NCBI GenBank assembly: GCA_902801375.1
Contig: CADCIB010000002.1
Coordinates: 293,500-357,499, forward strand
Direction: 5' to 3'
Length of the DNA stretch: 64,000 bases
From: an uncultured Prevotellaceae bacterium
Lineage (GTDB): Bacteria; Bacteroidota; Bacteroidia; Bacteroidales; Bacteroidaceae
Shown here: piece by piece, positions 7,934 to 16,391 of the stretch
How the letters are laid out: each line of letters opens with the position of its first letter
Position numbering within the stretch: the first letter of the stretch is position 1
Made by a program: the position numbers and the translations under genes
Notes under the pieces: generated by a model
Told to the model about the DNA's origin: nothing
Seen by the model: the letters and a program-made list of their open reading frames with translations, nothing else
Database searches by the model: none

Positions 7934-9946
7934 TTATCCTAACATTTCTTTTACTTGCTTATAAACATTCTCGCCGGTATAGCCCAGTTTCTCGTCGAGC
8001 ACCTTGTAAGGAGCAGAGAAACCGAAACTCTCGAGACCCCAGATGCGTCCTTGGCGGCCAACAAGACCCTCAAGCGTGCAGGGCAGTCCGGCCGTCATAC
8101 CAAAGATCTTGGCTGTTGGAGGCAATATGCTGTCCTGATATTCCTGCGACTGCAAACGGAACAATCCTTCTGACGGCGCACTTACCACGCGTACCTTCAC
8201 GCCATCTTGACGGAGGAGTTTGGCGCCAGCCTCGAGCGTCGAAACCTCTGAACCGCTGGCCAGCAGGATGACGTCGAAGTCGTTGTCCGAGCCTGCTACG
8301 ACGTAAGCACCGCGGCGGGCTTGTTCGTAGTCGTTGCCTTCTGGCAGGTTCTCGATATTCTGACGGGAGAAAATGAGTGCCGTCGGCGTTTCGGTGTTTT
8401 CCATTGCCATACGCCAGCATACCGTGGTCTCCTCGACGTCGGCAGGACGGAGCACCAGCACGGAGTTGCGTCCGCTGTGGTTCTTCAGTTTTTCCAGCAG
8501 GCGTATCTGAGCCTCTTGTTCCACGGGTTCGTGTGTAGGACCGTCTTCGCCTACGCGGAAAGCGTCGTGAGTCCAGATGAATTTCACCGGAACCTCCATC
8601 AGGGCGGCCATTCGCACGGCGGGTTTCATATAGTCAGAGAATACGAAGAAGGTGCCGCAGGCAGCGATGACGCCACCATGCAGAGCCATACCGATGCAGC
8701 AGCAGGCCATCGTCAGCTCAGCCACACCAGCCTGGAAGAAAGCACCCGAGAAGTCGCCGCGTGTCAGTTCGTGGGTCTTCTTCAGGAAACCGTCGGTCTT
8801 GTCGGAGTTCGACAGGTCGGCACTACCCACAATCATGTTGGGCACTTGCTCAGCCAGCATGCCGAGGACCGTAGCTGAAGCGCCACGGGTAGCGGCACCA
8901 GCCTTCTGCTCTACCTTCGTCCAATCGATGGCAGGTGTCTTGCCAGAGAACCATTCCTCCAACTGTTGTGCCTGCACCGGATGTCCTTTGGCCCATTCTT
9001 CCTTTTCGGCATATCGTTGGGCAACAATCTTCTCTAGTTCTTCCTTGCGGCGGGCATAGAGCTCCTGCACCTCGGGGAAGACGACAAAAGCATTCTCCGG
9101 GTCGCCACCCAGGTTGCGGATGGTGTTCACATAGGCATCGCCGCCAAGGGGTGCACCATGTGTGGCACAGTTGCACTCATAGCTCGACCCGTCGGCTTTG
9201 CGGGCACCCTTGCCCATCACGCAATGGCCGATGATCAGGCTTGGACGTTCTGTCTCGGCTTGCGCACGGCTGATGGCCTGACGTATCTGATCCACATCGT
9301 TGCCGTCGATTTCCTGCACGAACCAGCCCCAAGCTTCATATTTCTTTGCGGTGTCCTCGCTGGTCACCACATCGGTCCGGGTGGAGAGTTGTATGTCGTT
9401 GGCATCGTAGAACATGATGAGGTTGTCGAGTCCCAGATTGCCGGCAATACGACCTGCTCCTTGTGAGATTTCCTCCTGTACACCACCATCAGAAATATAG
9501 GCATAGATGGTCTGGTTCATCACGTTGCCCAAGCGTGCCTTGAGGAACTTAGCCGCGATGGCAGCACCCACGGCGAAACAATGACCCTGTCCGAGCGGGC
9601 CGCTGGTGTTCTCGATGCCACGTGCGACGTTGCGTTCCGGATGTCCAGGTGTGACTGAACCCCATTGGCGAAGCTGCTTCAAGTCGTCCATAGAGAACTT
9701 TCCCGTCAGCGCCAACTGACCATAGAGCATGGGAGCCATGTGGCCTGGGTCGAGGAAGAAGCGGTCGCGCCCCTCCCATTCGGGATGTTCTGGGTCGTAG
9801 ACCAGAAACTCTGAATAAAGCACATTGATGAAATCGGCGCCGCCCATGGCACCTCCGGGATGGCCCGACTTGGCCTTCTCGACCATCGAAGCAGCCAGGA
9901 TGCGGATGTTGTCGGCTGCCCGATTCATAATCTTGTTGTCGTTCAT
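7934..9946 (-). CDS. tkt: Transketolase
   Basis: TPP-dependent transfer of two-carbon ketol units between sugar phosphates, linking the pentose phosphate pathway and glycolysis. 670 residues, full length. Seen: KSGHPGGAMGGADF at the N-terminus, DPGHMAPMLYG, a TPP-binding segment (SDGGVQEEISQGAG then FYDANDIQLS), the pyrimidine-domain block FSDYMKPAVRMAAL and WTHDAFRVGEDGPTHEPVEQ, and the C-terminal regulatory-like domain. The GDG of the TPP motif is SDG here, a conservative variant. First gene of tkt-rpiB; has a strong predicted promoter 36 bp upstream. Confidence 0.97.
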   Translation of the reverse strand: MNDNKIMNRAADNIRILAASMVEKAKSGHPGGAMGGADFINVLYSEFLVYDPEHPEWEGRDRFFLDPGHMAPMLYGQLALTGKFSMDDLKQLRQWGSVTPGHPERNVARGIENTSGPLGQGHCFAVGAAIAAKFLKARLGNVMNQTIYAYISDGGVQEEISQGAGRIAGNLGLDNLIMFYDANDIQLSTRTDVVTSEDTAKKYEAWGWFVQEIDGNDVDQIRQAISRAQAETERPSLIIGHCVMGKGARKADGSSYECNCATHGAPLGGDAYVNTIRNLGGDPENAFVVFPEVQELYARRKEELEKIVAQRYAEKEEWAKGHPVQAQQLEEWFSGKTPAIDWTKVEQKAGAATRGASATVLGMLAEQVPNMIVGSADLSNSDKTDGFLKKTHELTRGDFSGAFFQAGVAELTMACCCIGMALHGGVIAACGTFFVFSDYMKPAVRMAALMEVPVKFIWTHDAFRVGEDGPTHEPVEQEAQIRLLEKLKNHSGRNSVLVLRPADVEETTVCWRMAMENTETPTALIFSRQNIENLPEGNDYEQARRGAYVVAGSDNDFDVILLASGSEVSTLEAGAKLLRQDGVKVRVVSAPSEGLFRLQSQEYQDSILPPTAKIFGMTAGLPCTLEGLVGRQGRIWGLESFGFSAPYKVLDEKLGYTGENVYKQVKEMLG

Positions 9947-9981
9947 AGATATGTTGATGTTAGTACGATGTATTCAATTTG

Positions 9982-10013
9982 CAAAGGTAGCAAAAGATTT
10001 CTGAACCGCCAAA
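9982..10013 (-). promoter_or_regulatory. Predicted promoter of tkt-rpiB
   Basis: Minus strand: TTTG at 10013-10010, 20-bp spacer, TACCTTTG at 9989-9982. One of the best consensus promoters in the window. Confidence 0.75.
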
Positions 10014-10071
10014 TCATTCCAATACTTTCCGTCAAATTCACTCATCATGTATCTTGCTGGAAGGTATGTAC

Positions 10072-11421
10072 TCAGGGAGCGGTATAGAAGTCGATGAGCC
10101 GACGGATGGCTCTTTGGCAAACTGGGCAGAACTCAGGGTTCTCGTTGGTGCGCATGCGGCAGTCGTGTGTGGGGCGGAAAACGCCTTTCAGACTGTAGCC
10201 TGCGCCTTCAAAGGCACCTATCGCGTGTGCGTACATATTATTATCTGGTGTAGGCAGCGGTGTGGACGTTGCCATCATGTCGCGCCATTTGCTCTCGAAG
10301 TCCACCATCGTGGTGATGTTGGGTTCCCAAGGCTCCACGTCGGCTGGGTACATGGGTATCTGTTCCTGTTCGTAGGCATACTCGTCGGCCAGGCCGGCGA
10401 AACTGTGTCCGAATTCATGGACCACCACAGGGCGGAATTTCGGGTGATGGGTCATGCTCAGGTTGTAGCTGTTCAGAATACCGCCACCACCATATTCTTC
10501 AGTATTGACCAGCACGATGATATGCTCGTATGGCGTGCCAGCCAACCAGTCATGCAACTGTTTGAGATGGAGCGTGGTGAGGTAGCGGTCGCTATAGAAG
10601 GTATCGAAATGCGACTGTAGGGCTGTCTCGCGCCAGATGCCTCTGCGTGGCTCGCTGGTGCCGCTGTCTTTCGAGGGCGACTTCACGGCGATGATTTCAA
10701 AGCGATCGCGGAGGCTTTTAAACGGTTCGTGCGAGAAAAGGGCTTCCATAGCGATACGTGCATCTTCCAGGAAGGTCGGCATTTCCTCTTCTTGGTAGCC
10801 CTCGGCCACATAGGCGATGTGGATGCAATGGGCCGTGTCGGCAGGTTGAAGCAACACTTCGTAGGGGGTGACGTTGCGCTCGCCCTTATGGTGGATAAGA
10901 ATATCGGACGGGACAACGGTGTGCGTAAGCGTGGCCATCACCTCGTGGCGGTTGTTCATGAGGTTGACGGTGATGTCGACCGTATCTTTCGGCATGGGTA
11001 CGAGAAATACATTCTCGAACGATTTCTTCTGAGTCTTCGCCTCGTCGTAGCTAAGCCATTCTTGGAAGAGCGTAGAGAAGGAGTTGCGGTAGATGACGTT
11101 TTCCGTGCCATGCTGCATCACAACGACTTGACCGTTGCCTTCAACGGGTACTTCCGAGAGATGTTGGCGTTTACCATACCATCCAGGCAGGCGACAGAGT
11201 TCATCCACATAGATATCCTGACGCTCGGCATTACCTGAGAAGGTGTAGTCCAGTCGTAGGGTGTTGGGGGTGAAAAACTGGTCGAAGTCCTGCGCATGCA
11301 TGTTGATGGTGAGGAGCAGGAGGAGGGCTGTTGTAAAACAACAGCTTACAGAACGAAAATTGTGTGAGCTGGCAGTTGTGGCACAACCGCTTTTAAAACC
11401 GTATGATAGATTCTTATTCAT
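10072..11421 (-). CDS. Secreted M64-family metallopeptidase (IgA-peptidase-like)
   Basis: About 449 residues. The zinc-binding signature HEFGHSFAGLADEY (HExxH with a downstream Glu) defines the M64 family, whose founding member cleaves IgA1. A C-terminal block with FRPTHDCRMR and FCPVCQRAIR is also usual in the family. An N-terminal hydrophobic stretch ending in NMHAQDF indicates export. I chose the ATG at 11421 (MNKNLSYG), because the frame further upstream overlaps folK. It is the last gene of a minus-strand run after folK (10-bp gap). The family is common in gut Bacteroidales; the natural substrate here is unknown. Confidence 0.88.
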   Translation of the reverse strand: MNKNLSYGFKSGCATTASSHNFRSVSCCFTTALLLLLTINMHAQDFDQFFTPNTLRLDYTFSGNAERQDIYVDELCRLPGWYGKRQHLSEVPVEGNGQVVVMQHGTENVIYRNSFSTLFQEWLSYDEAKTQKKSFENVFLVPMPKDTVDITVNLMNNRHEVMATLTHTVVPSDILIHHKGERNVTPYEVLLQPADTAHCIHIAYVAEGYQEEEMPTFLEDARIAMEALFSHEPFKSLRDRFEIIAVKSPSKDSGTSEPRRGIWRETALQSHFDTFYSDRYLTTLHLKQLHDWLAGTPYEHIIVLVNTEEYGGGGILNSYNLSMTHHPKFRPVVVHEFGHSFAGLADEYAYEQEQIPMYPADVEPWEPNITTMVDFESKWRDMMATSTPLPTPDNNMYAHAIGAFEGAGYSLKGVFRPTHDCRMRTNENPEFCPVCQRAIRRLIDFYTAP

Positions 11422-11431
11422 TTCGTGCGAT

Positions 11432-11845
11432 TTAGGACTGTTGGGGTGAGGGGATGATGGTGGCGGGCAAGAGTTCGGAGAGCAACTGTCTGACATACGG
11501 GCGTTCCCAATCCTTCTCGTGATAGTATTGGCCGTGATGGAAAAGGACGTCGATGTCCATTTCCACGATGCCGCAAGCGCGCTTCTCCTGGGTGTTGCCG
11601 CACAGGGTCTCTATCTGTTTGGTACGCCTGACGACTTCCTCTATGTCCAGATCGGTAAGGAATGCGGTGAGGCAATTGCGGAAGTTCTTCCCACTAATGC
11701 CAATTGGTGTGGTGACAGCAATGGAGGAGTATACGACGAGCGATTCAGGGAATGCTTCGCGAACCATTCGTTTGGCGCGGCGGATGTTGTTCCAGGATTG
11801 GTGGTTCGTGCCGATGGCCAGTATCAACAAACGGTCTTTTATCAT
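11432..11845 (-). CDS. folK: HPPK-like pyrophosphokinase of folate synthesis
   Basis: 137 residues, similar to 6-hydroxymethyl-7,8-dihydropterin pyrophosphokinase, which activates the pterin with ATP before condensation with p-aminobenzoate. Seen: ILAIGTNHQSWNNIRRA at the N-terminus (pterin site), SSIAVTTPIG, FRNCLTAF, and EMDIDVLFHHG, corresponding to the family's R-x-x-D-x-D-[IV]-L metal-binding signature; the usual Arg-Thr-Ile is replaced by Val-Glu-Met. It is shorter than typical HPPK (about 160), so it may be a divergent or Bacteroidales-specific form. Lies between PBP1A and the M64 peptidase, 20 bp after the former. Confidence 0.75.
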   Translation of the reverse strand: MIKDRLLILAIGTNHQSWNNIRRAKRMVREAFPESLVVYSSIAVTTPIGISGKNFRNCLTAFLTDLDIEEVVRRTKQIETLCGNTQEKRACGIVEMDIDVLFHHGQYYHEKDWERPYVRQLLSELLPATIIPSPQQS

Positions 11846-11865
11846 GATTCCGAGCTCTTTTTAGG

Positions 11866-14376
11866 TTACAGGTCGTCGAAGGAGACGGGTTGCTCCTTAG
11901 GTGTATCGTTCTTCCGTTCTTTGGCGGCTTGGGGTTCTTCGAGCGGGTCGATGACATCGCCCTTGGTGTGAATGGGGTTCCCCTCGTCGTCGAGCAGCAG
12001 GTCCTCCTCGTAAACGTCGATGCTGTCCATGTCGAGCGTATCAACACGCGATGCCACATAGCTCGAGCAGTTGAAGAGGGCATCGGTGATGTCGTCGTCT
12101 TTTGGTTTCTTGAACCGTCCGTGGTACTGCTGGAAGTTGGGATCGTTCATGACAGATTCAAGGAAATAGCCACAGATGGGAAGTGCCGTCTTGGACCCCT
12201 GTCCGAGGGCACCCGTACGGAAATGGATGCTGCGGTATTCGCCACCGACCCATGCTCCACAAACGAGTTTGGGACTGACACACATGAACCACGCGTCGGA
12301 GTGATTGTTCGATGTGCCCGTCTTACCGCCGAAGTCGGTGTCGAGCGCTTTCTTGTTGCCCACCCAAGCCCACAGGCTTTGTGAAGTGCCGCCAGGTTCT
12401 TTCAGGCCGCCCATGAGCATCTGCTGCATCAGGAAGGCACTCTTGTAGGGAATCACCTGCTTCTGGTCGGAGGGAGCGAGGTAGACTTCCTTGCCGTCTT
12501 TGTCGACGATGCGAGTCACCAAGACGGGCTTGGTGTGTTTTCCGTCGTTGGCAATGACGCTGTAGGCATTGGTCATCTCCAGCAGGTTGACATCCGAAGA
12601 GCCCAGTGCCAGCGATGGCGTATCGTCGAGCGGGCTACTGATGCCCATGTCGTGGGCTGTGGCGATGATGTTCTTGATGCCCATCTCCTGGCCAAGTCGT
12701 ACGGCAACGCTGTTGATACTCTTGGCAAAGGCGCTCTTCAGCGGCATGGAGTCGCCTGAGAAACGTCCGTTGGCATTGCTGGGCGTCCATTTCACGAGCT
12801 TGTGTTTCTGCTGGTCGTATACCTCCATGCTGATGTATTCATCGCGTCGTTTGTCGCATGGGGTGAGTCCTTGGTTCATGGCCTCGGTATAGACGAAGAG
12901 CTTGAAGGTGGAGCCGGGCTGTCGCATGGCCGTCACCTTGTCGTATTTCCATGAGTTGAAACTGATGTCGCCCACCCATGCGCGTACATAACCTGTTTGC
13001 GGCTCCATTGCCACGAACGAGCAATGCATGTAGTGCACCATGTAGCGGATGGAGTCGAGCGTCGACATTTCGCGCTCTATCTCACCCTTTTCGTAGTCGA
13101 AGAGTTTCACCATATGCGGACGGTTCAACTCGGCAATGATGGAGTCGGGCTGGTTGGGGTATTTGGCCTGGAGCGCCTTGTAGAATGGTTGACGCTTGGC
13201 AATGTCCTCTATGAAATGTGGGATGACGTGGTGATTCTCGTCCTGCCAAGGTTCGGTATTTCCCCAATGGCTGTTGAAGTTCTGCTGCACGATGCGCATC
13301 TGCTTGTTGGCAGCCTGCTCGGCATATTTCTGCATGCGTGTGTCGAGCGTTGTATAGATTTTCAGACCGCTGCTATAGAGGTCGTAGCCGTTCTCCGAAC
13401 ACCAATCTTCCAGATAGTTGGCCACAGCTTCGCGGAAGTAATTGGCCGTGCCGTCGTAGTTGCTTTCCACGCTGTAGTTCAGCTCGATGGGTATCTGAAT
13501 GAGTGAGTCGCGCTCAAAATCGGTCAGGTGGTTCTTCTTGAACATATTGTCGAGCACCACGTTGCGGCGCTTCAAACTATTCTCAGGATTGGCGATGGGA
13601 TTGTAGAACGTGGTGGCCTTGAGCATGCCTACGAGCACGGCAGCTTGTTCGGTTGTGATCTGTGCGGGGGTGCAGTTGAAGTAAGTCTTGCAAGCTGTCT
13701 TGATGCCAAATGAGTTAGAGCCGAAATCCACCGTGTTGGCATACATCGTGAGAATGTCTTTCTTGTCGTAGAGCATCTCAAGTTTTGTTGCGATAATCCA
13801 TTCCTTCGTCTTCATTATCAACATTTTAAGACCAGGAACCTTGCCAATTAGTCCAGTGCTGTAATGCGTACGGACACGGAACATGTTCTTAGCCAACTGC
13901 TGGGTGATGGTCGATGCGCCGCGTGCATCGTGGTGGAGCATAGCATCCTTGGCAGCTGCAAACAATCCGATAGGGTCGATGCCCCAATGTTTGTAGAATC
14001 GCTCATCCTCGGTGTCGACAAGCGCCGTCCAGAAGTCGGGGTTCACCTCTTCGTATTTCACGGGAGTGCGGTTCTCGTTGAAGTATTTGCCGATGAGTTT
14101 ACCGTCGGCACTATAGAGCTCCGAAGCCTGGCTGGTTTGCGGATTCCTGATGGTGTTGAATCCTGGCGATTTGCCGAAGAGCCATAGGAAGTTGATGTCC
14201 ACCATACCCAGGTAGATGATGAATGCCACGAAGAGCGATGCCAATATTAATAAGGTACGCGTATACCAGGCACGTCCCTTATAAAGCGATTTGTACCAAG
14301 GCCAGAAGCCTTTCACGCCGCGCCAAAGGCGGAGCAAGAACCTACCAATGGTCGTGTTATTCAGATAGTTTGCCAT
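11866..14376 (-). CDS. Class A penicillin-binding protein 1A (glycosyltransferase/transpeptidase)
   Basis: Polymerises and crosslinks peptidoglycan at the inner membrane. 836 residues. One N-terminal membrane segment (LLILASLFVAFIIYLGMV, about 42-59), then the GT51 domain with VDTEDERFYKHWG (catalytic Glu in the EDxxFxxH motif) and GASTITQQLAKNMF, then the transpeptidase domain with the nucleophile Ser489 in STFK, SIN (KSINSVAVRLG) and KTGT starting at Lys685. The C-terminus is an acidic, proline-containing tail. Upstream is miaA (98-bp gap with a -7-like box); downstream folK. Whether it belongs to the lpxA-miaA transcript is uncertain. Confidence 0.95.
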   Translation of the reverse strand: MANYLNNTTIGRFLLRLWRGVKGFWPWYKSLYKGRAWYTRTLLILASLFVAFIIYLGMVDINFLWLFGKSPGFNTIRNPQTSQASELYSADGKLIGKYFNENRTPVKYEEVNPDFWTALVDTEDERFYKHWGIDPIGLFAAAKDAMLHHDARGASTITQQLAKNMFRVRTHYSTGLIGKVPGLKMLIMKTKEWIIATKLEMLYDKKDILTMYANTVDFGSNSFGIKTACKTYFNCTPAQITTEQAAVLVGMLKATTFYNPIANPENSLKRRNVVLDNMFKKNHLTDFERDSLIQIPIELNYSVESNYDGTANYFREAVANYLEDWCSENGYDLYSSGLKIYTTLDTRMQKYAEQAANKQMRIVQQNFNSHWGNTEPWQDENHHVIPHFIEDIAKRQPFYKALQAKYPNQPDSIIAELNRPHMVKLFDYEKGEIEREMSTLDSIRYMVHYMHCSFVAMEPQTGYVRAWVGDISFNSWKYDKVTAMRQPGSTFKLFVYTEAMNQGLTPCDKRRDEYISMEVYDQQKHKLVKWTPSNANGRFSGDSMPLKSAFAKSINSVAVRLGQEMGIKNIIATAHDMGISSPLDDTPSLALGSSDVNLLEMTNAYSVIANDGKHTKPVLVTRIVDKDGKEVYLAPSDQKQVIPYKSAFLMQQMLMGGLKEPGGTSQSLWAWVGNKKALDTDFGGKTGTSNNHSDAWFMCVSPKLVCGAWVGGEYRSIHFRTGALGQGSKTALPICGYFLESVMNDPNFQQYHGRFKKPKDDDITDALFNCSSYVASRVDTLDMDSIDVYEEDLLLDDEGNPIHTKGDVIDPLEEPQAAKERKNDTPKEQPVSFDDL

Positions 14377-14407
14377 AATGGTTCGTAATAGGATTAGGTT
14401 GTGAGTG

Positions 14408-14415
14408 CAAAATTA
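14408..14415 (-). promoter_or_regulatory. -7-like box upstream of PBP1A
   Basis: Minus strand TAATTTTG matches TAnnTTTG, 32 bp before the PBP1A start. I see no convincing -33 element, so this is only a candidate. Confidence 0.4.
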
Positions 14416-14474
14416 CGAAATTCTGGTGGAAATAACGAGCGTTTTGAGATTATTAACGATTGCTCTTTTAAGAT

Positions 14475-15395
14475 TTAACGCACCACTCGTGTAGCCTGGG
14501 GGCAGTTGTCGTGTATCAGATGGATGATATCTTCCACTTGGTCGGGAGAGAACCAGTGGATGGTTGTGTCGCGTTTGTACCAGGTGAGCTGTTTGCGGCA
14601 GTATCGGCGGGTGTTGCCCTTGATGCGCTCGATGGCCTCGTCGAGTGTCCATTTGCCATCGAATGCAAGAAACAGTTCCTTGTAGCCGACGGTGTTGAGT
14701 GCGTTGTTCTCGCGGTGGGGGTACATGCGGCGGGCTTCTTCCACCATTCCGTCGGCCACCATCTGGTCGACGCGGCGGTTGATGCGGTCGTAGAGTTCCT
14801 CACGCGGGCGGTTCAGTCCGATTTTCAATATGCGAAACGGCCGTTCCTTCGTTTGCTGCGTACGGAACGAGGTGTAGGTTTTCCCACTCTGATGGATGAT
14901 TTCCAGCGCATGAATCACGCGGCGGTAGTTCTTGCGGTCTACGATTTCGTAGTAGTCGGGATCCAGTTGGCGTAGTTCCTCACACAAGGCATCAAGTCCT
15001 TCGCTTGCAAAGCGTTCCTTCATCCATACTCTAATCTCATCGTCGACCGTGGGAATGTCGTCGATGCCGTTGCACACCGCATCCACATACATCATGCTTC
15101 CGCCCGACAATAAGGCTATCCTTTTGTCCTCCCAGAGTTTTTCAAGCAATTGGAGAACGTCTTGTTCGTACATCGAAGCGCTGTAATAGTCGTCGATGGA
15201 ATGCGTACCCACGAAGAAGTGCCTGACGCGGGCTTGTTGCGATGGGGTGGGGGCTGCTGTGCCAATGGGTATCTCGCGGTAGAGTTGTCGCGAGTCGGCA
15301 TTGATGATAGGTATACAAAAATGCTCGGCCACACGCAGGCAGACATCAGTCTTGCCTACACCTGTGGGGCCGAGTATGACGATGAGTGTGTTCAT
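14475..15395 (-). CDS. miaA: tRNA dimethylallyltransferase
   Basis: Transfers the dimethylallyl group to A37 of tRNAs reading UNN codons. 306 residues. Seen: P-loop [11 protein letters not shown] near residue 9, [16 protein letters not shown] (the DSRQ substrate motif), [39 protein letters not shown] and the C-terminal NTVGYKELF plus [18 protein letters not shown]. The start codon ATG (15395-15393) overlaps the lpxA stop by one base (TAATG), indicating translational coupling. The tRNA enzyme and the lipid A enzyme are functionally unrelated; the link is only an operon. Confidence 0.96.
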   Translation of the reverse strand: MNTLIVILGPTGVGKTDVCLRVAEHFCIPIINADSRQLYREIPIGTAAPTPSQQARVRHFFVGTHSIDDYYSASMYEQDVLQLLEKLWEDKRIALLSGGSMMYVDAVCNGIDDIPTVDDEIRVWMKERFASEGLDALCEELRQLDPDYYEIVDRKNYRRVIHALEIIHQSGKTYTSFRTQQTKERPFRILKIGLNRPREELYDRINRRVDQMVADGMVEEARRMYPHRENNALNTVGYKELFLAFDGKWTLDEAIERIKGNTRRYCRKQLTWYKRDTTIHWFSPDQVEDIIHLIHDNCPQATRVVR

Positions 15396-16165
15396 TAACG
15401 GATGATGCCTCGCTTGGAAGCACTCACGAAGTCGATGATGTATTGGATTTCGGGCGTTAGGGGCAGGTTCTTCTTGATTTCCTCGATGCCCTCTGCCAGA
15501 ATGCCTTTGCTATAGAGCAGGCGGTAGGCGTCGTGAATCTGGCCGATAGCTTCGTTCGAGAATCCGCGGCGGCGCAGTCCGATGAGGTTGATGCCTGCAT
15601 AGCGGATAGGCTCCTTGCCGGCAATGATATATGGCGGAATGTCCTGGCTCGAACGGCTGCCACCCTGTATCATCACGTAGCCACCGATGTGGCAGAACTG
15701 GTGGATGAGCACGCTGGCAGAGATGATGGCATTGTCGTCGACCACCACCTCGCCTGCAAACTTCGTGGCATTGCCGATGATGCAGCCGTTGCCCACCACA
15801 CAGTCGTGGGCGATGTGCATGCTTTCCATGAGCAGGTTGTTGGAACCGACAAGGGTCGTTCCCTTTGAGAAGGTGCCGCGCGAGATGGTGACATTCTCAC
15901 GGATGGAGTTGTTGTCGCCAATCTGGCAGGTCGTCTCCTCGCCTTGGAACTTCAGGTCTTGCGGTTTCGTGCTGATGCTGGCACCAGGGAAGAACTCATT
16001 GCCGTTGCCGATGCGGGCACCGAAATGGATGGTCACGGCATTCATCAACACGTTGTTGTCGCCGATGACGGTGTTCTTGTCAATATAGCAGAACGGGCCG
16101 ATGACGTTGCCGTCGCCCAACTGTGCTTCGGGGTGAACAAATGCTAAAGGACTTATTTGGTTCAT
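15395..16165 (-). CDS. lpxA: UDP-N-acetylglucosamine O-acyltransferase
   Basis: First step of lipid A synthesis: moves a 3-hydroxyacyl chain from ACP to UDP-GlcNAc. About 256 residues made of left-handed beta-helix hexapeptide repeats ([20 protein letters not shown] and onward), with the LpxA-typical [21 protein letters not shown] (basic/His-containing loop), [27 protein letters not shown] and a helical C-terminus. I prefer the ATG at 16165 ([12 protein letters not shown]); 16174 is an in-frame alternative. Translationally coupled to miaA; divergent from hppA with a 226-bp intergenic region holding both promoters. lpxC, lpxD and fabZ are not nearby. Confidence 0.96.
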   Translation of the reverse strand: MNQISPLAFVHPEAQLGDGNVIGPFCYIDKNTVIGDNNVLMNAVTIHFGARIGNGNEFFPGASISTKPQDLKFQGEETTCQIGDNNSIRENVTISRGTFSKGTTLVGSNNLLMESMHIAHDCVVGNGCIIGNATKFAGEVVVDDNAIISASVLIHQFCHIGGYVMIQGGSRSSQDIPPYIIAGKEPIRYAGINLIGLRRRGFSNEAIGQIHDAYRLLYSKGILAEGIEEIKKNLPLTPEIQYIIDFVSASKRGIIR

Positions 16166-16190
16166 GATATACATTTATAATATTACGATG

Positions 16191-16198
16191 CAAAATTA
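16191..16198 (-). promoter_or_regulatory. -7-like box upstream of lpxA
   Basis: Minus strand TAATTTTG matches TAnnTTTG, 26 bp from the lpxA ATG. The -33 side shows no clear TTG at the right spacing. Confidence 0.45.
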
Positions 16199-16277
16199 CT
16201 CATTTTCCCCTATATTGCCACGAAGACTGAAAATAATTAGTGTTTTTTACGGAAAATAAAGAAAAAACACGCGTTTT

Positions 16278-16315
16278 CAAACCATTTGTGTCAAAAAAAA
16301 CACGTAAATGGTTTG
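16278..16315. repeat. 10-bp perfect inverted repeat in the lpxA/hppA divergent region
   Basis: CAAACCATTT at 16278-16287 is mirrored by AAATGGTTTG at 16306-16315; the inner bases GTGT and CACGT can extend the pairing around an A-rich loop. The right arm contains the TTTG that serves as -33 of hppA, so the palindrome could be an operator or an RNA/DNA hairpin. Confidence 0.8.
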
Positions 16316-16343
16316 TATGATTCAAAAATATTGCGTACTTTTG
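16312..16343 (+). promoter_or_regulatory. Predicted promoter of hppA
   Basis: TTTG at 16312-16315, 20-bp spacer, TACTTTTG at 16336-16343; the start codon follows 48 bp later. Excellent consensus. Confidence 0.75.
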
Positions 16344-16391
16344 CAACAGTTTTTTATCATCATTGTATTATAACTCCAAAAACAAAAAAAA

